A stretch of 8,154 nt of DNA from an uncultured Caryophanales bacterium (GTDB taxonomy: Bacteria > Bacillota_I > Bacilli_A > RFN20 > CAG-826). Below, in pieces: positions 6,179 to 8,154 of this stretch (its first letter is position 1; every line of letters begins with the position of its first letter). The notes under the pieces were generated by a model. It saw only the letters and a list, made by a program, of their open reading frames with translations, searched no databases and was not told where the DNA came from. A program made the position numbers and the translations under genes. The DNA lies in NCBI GenBank assembly GCA_902464635.1, contig CABQKC010000044.1, positions 1 through 8,154 of the forward strand, read 5' to 3'.

Positions 6179-6250
6179 ATAAGTTTTGTTTATGGCCTTA
6201 TAAGTTTTTATTAGTTTTACTTATGACCTTTATGAATAAGATATTAGCAT
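6179..6250. promoter_or_regulatory. LysR-type operator array between regulator and antiporter
   Basis: The box ATAAGTTTTGTTTAT (6179-6193) is ATAA-N7-TTAT and fits T-N11-A (T6180, A6192). A second, ATAAGTTTTTATTAG (6200-6214), starts exactly 21 bp later, two helical turns, and also fits T-N11-A (T6201, A6213). A weaker third, ATAAGATATTAGCAT, lies at 6236-6250. ATAAGT (6200-6205) is also inverted as ACTTAT (6219-6224). If antiporter transcription starts near 6252, using TTTACT (6216-6221) and GATATT (6240-6245), the first two boxes centre near -66 and -45, the common recognition and activation positions for this family. Box identity is read from sequence; binding is inferred. Confidence 0.6.
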
Positions 6251-6251
6251 G

Positions 6252-6269
6252 CTTGAGACCGAAATCAAG
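6252..6269 (+). other. Small hairpin in the antiporter leader
   Basis: CTTGA (6252-6256) and TCAAG (6265-6269) can pair around an 8-base loop in the leader, 13 bases before the SD. Five pairs is weak and no known riboswitch is recognised. Confidence 0.25.
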
Positions 6270-6282
6270 TAGGAGCTTTGTC

Positions 6283-6289
6283 GGAGGGG
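6283..6289 (+). promoter_or_regulatory. Strong SD of the antiporter gene
   Basis: GGAGGGG ends four bases before the ATG at 6294, with the GGAGG core six bases away. It is the strongest SD in the window and suggests high translation of the antiporter once transcribed. Confidence 0.8.
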
Positions 6290-6293
6290 AAAT

Positions 6294-7685
6294 ATGTTAC
6301 TAGAAGTTTATAAAATTTATGACGGACTTGGGGTTGCTACCGTTTTAATAGCACTTGGGATAATGTTTTTAGCTGGTTTTGCTTTATCTAGATTAACCAA
6401 GTTATTAAAACTTCCAAATGTTACCGGCTATATTATTGCAGGTGTTTTGATTGGACCATATGTCTTGAACATGATTCCATCCCAAGTTAGCGATGGAATG
6501 AAATTCCTTAGTGACCTTGCTTTAGGATTTATTGCCTTTGGAGTTGGTAAATTCTTTAAGAAGAACGTCTTAAAAAGCGCTGGAATCAAAACGATTATCA
6601 TTACCATATTTGAAGCTTTACTAGCAGGATTATTAGTTACTTTGGTAATTGGAATATGTTTCCCAAATCTAGGCTGGTCTTTTGCTCTTTTACTAGGTGC
6701 GATTGCAACTGCAACTGCCCCAGCTTCAACAATGATGACCATCAATCAATATAAAGCCAAAGGCGAATTCGTTAATACTTTATTGCAAGTTGTTGCTCTT
6801 GATGATGTTGTATGTTTATTAGTATTTAGCGTTGTTACTGCTATAGTAACAGGGACTAACGGAGAAGGCATTGATGTATTAAGCATCATACTGCCTATCC
6901 TATATAATATTGGATTTATATTCGTTGGATTGATTTCTGGCTTCTTGCTTGGCTTCCTAGTAAGGAAAAGGAGTTCAAATAGCCAACTTATTATTGCGGT
7001 TGCTTTAATCTGCATGATTTCTGGGGCCTGCATTGTATTGAATATTTCCCCATTGCTTTCTTGCATGGTATTCGGTGCGACCTATATCAATTTCACAAAA
7101 GACGAAAAACTATTTAAATACATCGACCACTTCACTCCTCCTGTAATGCTTCTATTCTTCGTAATGAGTGGAATGAGCATGGATCTAAGTTCATTTGCTA
7201 CTGTTGGACTTGTTGGGGTTGTCTATTTCGTTGTTAGGATTGTTGGTAAATATGGTGGAGCCTATCTAGGTTGCCTAGTTACTAAGAAATCTCCACAAGT
7301 TAAGAACTATTTAGGCTTAGCTTTGATTCCTCAGGCTGGGGTCGCTATTGGATTAGCCTTCATGGGCGAAAGAATGCTTCCTGATGGAGTTGGTTCTACT
7401 TTCCTTTCAATCATCTTGTGTTCTTCTGTCCTTTATGAAATGGCAGGTCCTGGTCTAGCTAAATTAGCTTTATTCAAAAGCGGTGCTATCGCTAAAGACC
7501 AAAACCCAGTTATTGATTCTAACTTAATTATTGATAATGGAGCTGTTTATTCAAAAGTCAGTGTTAAACAAATCGAACAAATTAAACCTGAAGAACATAA
7601 AAATGAAGAGAGCAATACTGCAAAGCAAGAAGAAACTTCACCTCGTCCAATGAAAGAAAACCTAGTTAGCCATAAAAGGGGGTAA
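6294..7685 (+). CDS. CPA2-family (Kef-like) cation:proton antiporter without RCK domain
   Basis: This 463-residue membrane protein belongs to the Na+/H+ exchanger family (Pfam Na_H_Exchanger). It has about 11-13 hydrophobic segments between residues 13 and 395. The family motif LPNVTGYIIAGVLIGP (40-55) follows the first segment. The unwound-helix region reads AIATATAPAS (136-145), and ALDDVV (168-173) supplies the two acidic residues (Asp170, Asp171) that mark the ion site of electrogenic members. LALIPQAGVAIGLA (342-355) is another hallmark. It should exchange Na+ or K+ for protons across the membrane; the ion cannot be told from sequence. Typical KefB/KefC proteins add a C-terminal NAD-binding RCK domain; here there is only a polar, Lys/Glu-rich tail (about 400-463). 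The gene is divergent from the LysR regulator and co-transcribed with the small membrane gene behind it. Confidence 0.9.
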   Translation: MLLEVYKIYDGLGVATVLIALGIMFLAGFALSRLTKLLKLPNVTGYIIAGVLIGPYVLNMIPSQVSDGMKFLSDLALGFIAFGVGKFFKKNVLKSAGIKTIIITIFEALLAGLLVTLVIGICFPNLGWSFALLLGAIATATAPASTMMTINQYKAKGEFVNTLLQVVALDDVVCLLVFSVVTAIVTGTNGEGIDVLSIILPILYNIGFIFVGLISGFLLGFLVRKRSSNSQLIIAVALICMISGACIVLNISPLLSCMVFGATYINFTKDEKLFKYIDHFTPPVMLLFFVMSGMSMDLSSFATVGLVGVVYFVVRIVGKYGGAYLGCLVTKKSPQVKNYLGLALIPQAGVAIGLAFMGERMLPDGVGSTFLSIILCSSVLYEMAGPGLAKLALFKSGAIAKDQNPVIDSNLIIDNGAVYSKVSVKQIEQIKPEEHKNEESNTAKQEETSPRPMKENLVSHKRG

Positions 7686-7690
7686 AGAAA

Positions 7691-8092
7691 ATGAGCTATT
7701 ACATGCTTTCACTATTAAACATTCTTATTAGTTTCATCCCAAATAAGAAACTTAGCTATGTAGGAATAGTAAATGATGCCTATAAAGACCATAAATCTCC
7801 ATTCCTAGTGACAATGCTAATTAACCTTCCAATATTCCTAGTGACATTAACCGTTGATATATTATTAGGAATATACGCCCCCTCTTATTTAATAACCATA
7901 TGCATTCATCTCTTGTTGGCATTATATTTTGTTCTTCACTTCAATATGTATAGAAATAATTTGTTATTCTGTTTCTCTTATTTATTCATGATTATCTCTA
8001 TATTCGTCTTCAAGTATTGGTCATTTACTCTCTTGTTTGTAATATTCACCACTTATTACTTACTGGATGTAATTAATAGCAAGAAAATCTAA
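7691..8092 (+). CDS. Small membrane protein of unknown function, paired with the antiporter
   Basis: The 133-residue protein is mostly hydrophobic, with about four to five membrane segments (roughly 4-17, 39-61, 66-84, 91-107 and 109-127) and a short polar stretch, NKKLSYVGIVNDAYKDHKSP (18-37). It ends in a basic tail, NSKKI. No family is recognised. It begins five bases after the antiporter stop, and its SD (AAGGGGG, 7676-7682) lies inside the antiporter's last codons eight bases before the ATG, so the two are almost certainly one operon. A helper or regulatory subunit of the antiporter is a reasonable guess from context alone. No counterpart to the small subunits of Mrp-type antiporters can be claimed. 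Confidence 0.75.
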   Translation: MSYYMLSLLNILISFIPNKKLSYVGIVNDAYKDHKSPFLVTMLINLPIFLVTLTVDILLGIYAPSYLITICIHLLLALYFVLHFNMYRNNLLFCFSYLFMIISIFVFKYWSFTLLFVIFTTYYLLDVINSKKI

Positions 8093-8154
8093 TCGAATAG
8101 TGAGCTAGAAAAAAAGACGTCGAAAGCAAAAAAATATAAAGGTGTACGAATTTT
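8093..8154 (+). other. Noncoding tail, possibly leading into another + strand gene
   Basis: No hairpin with a T tract was seen after the small membrane gene. The last bases contain AAAGGTG (8137-8143), an SD-like site with no ATG within the 11 bases left, so a further + strand gene may start just beyond the window. Confidence 0.3.

Noticed and set aside
6428..7066. Two minus-strand open frames inside the antiporter
   Set aside because: They are reverse reads of a clear membrane antiporter with all family motifs; no SD.

Overview
The window is AT-rich. Its genes use the standard code: every Trp in the predicted proteins is TGG, and the stops seen are TAA, TAG and TGA. Most starts carry Shine-Dalgarno (SD) sites of the AGGAGG type, and the proteins are of Bacillota type. 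I infer an uncultured, probably gut-associated low-GC Bacillota (Bacilli or Clostridia relatives). I cannot place it more precisely without a database search.

Layout. Bases 1-136 look like the right-hand end of an insertion sequence: the last 26 codons of a + strand ORF, then a terminal repeat resembling IS256/Mutator-type ends. This end sits inside a minus-strand lysophospholipid acyltransferase (PlsC-like) gene, of which only the first 95 codons remain (135-422). Upstream of it on the minus strand lie a 635-residue Sel1-repeat-like protein of unknown function (475-2382) and a Ser/Thr-rich lipoprotein with an internal duplication (2534-3361), whose second repeat appears to be cut short by a TGA. 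Next come two overlapping genes for RimK-like ATP-grasp ligases (3528-4328 and 4325-5194) and a LysR-family regulator (5275-6165). Divergent from the regulator, on the + strand, are a CPA2/Kef-like cation:proton antiporter without an RCK domain (6294-7685) and a small membrane protein 5 bases behind it (7691-8092).

How the genes may work together. The regulator-antiporter intergenic region holds T-N11-A dyads 21 bp apart, the arrangement expected for a LysR-type activator, so the antiporter and small membrane gene are the likely targets. The two ATP-grasp genes lie 80 bp downstream of the regulator in the same direction. They are translationally coupled and probably work as a pair; one keeps the usual E-x-N metal-binding motif and the other has E-x-E. 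No function is established for the pair. The left half shows two signs of gene decay, the broken acyltransferase and the shortened lipoprotein. No RNA genes or CRISPR arrays were seen, and no gene-free stretch exceeds 300 bases.
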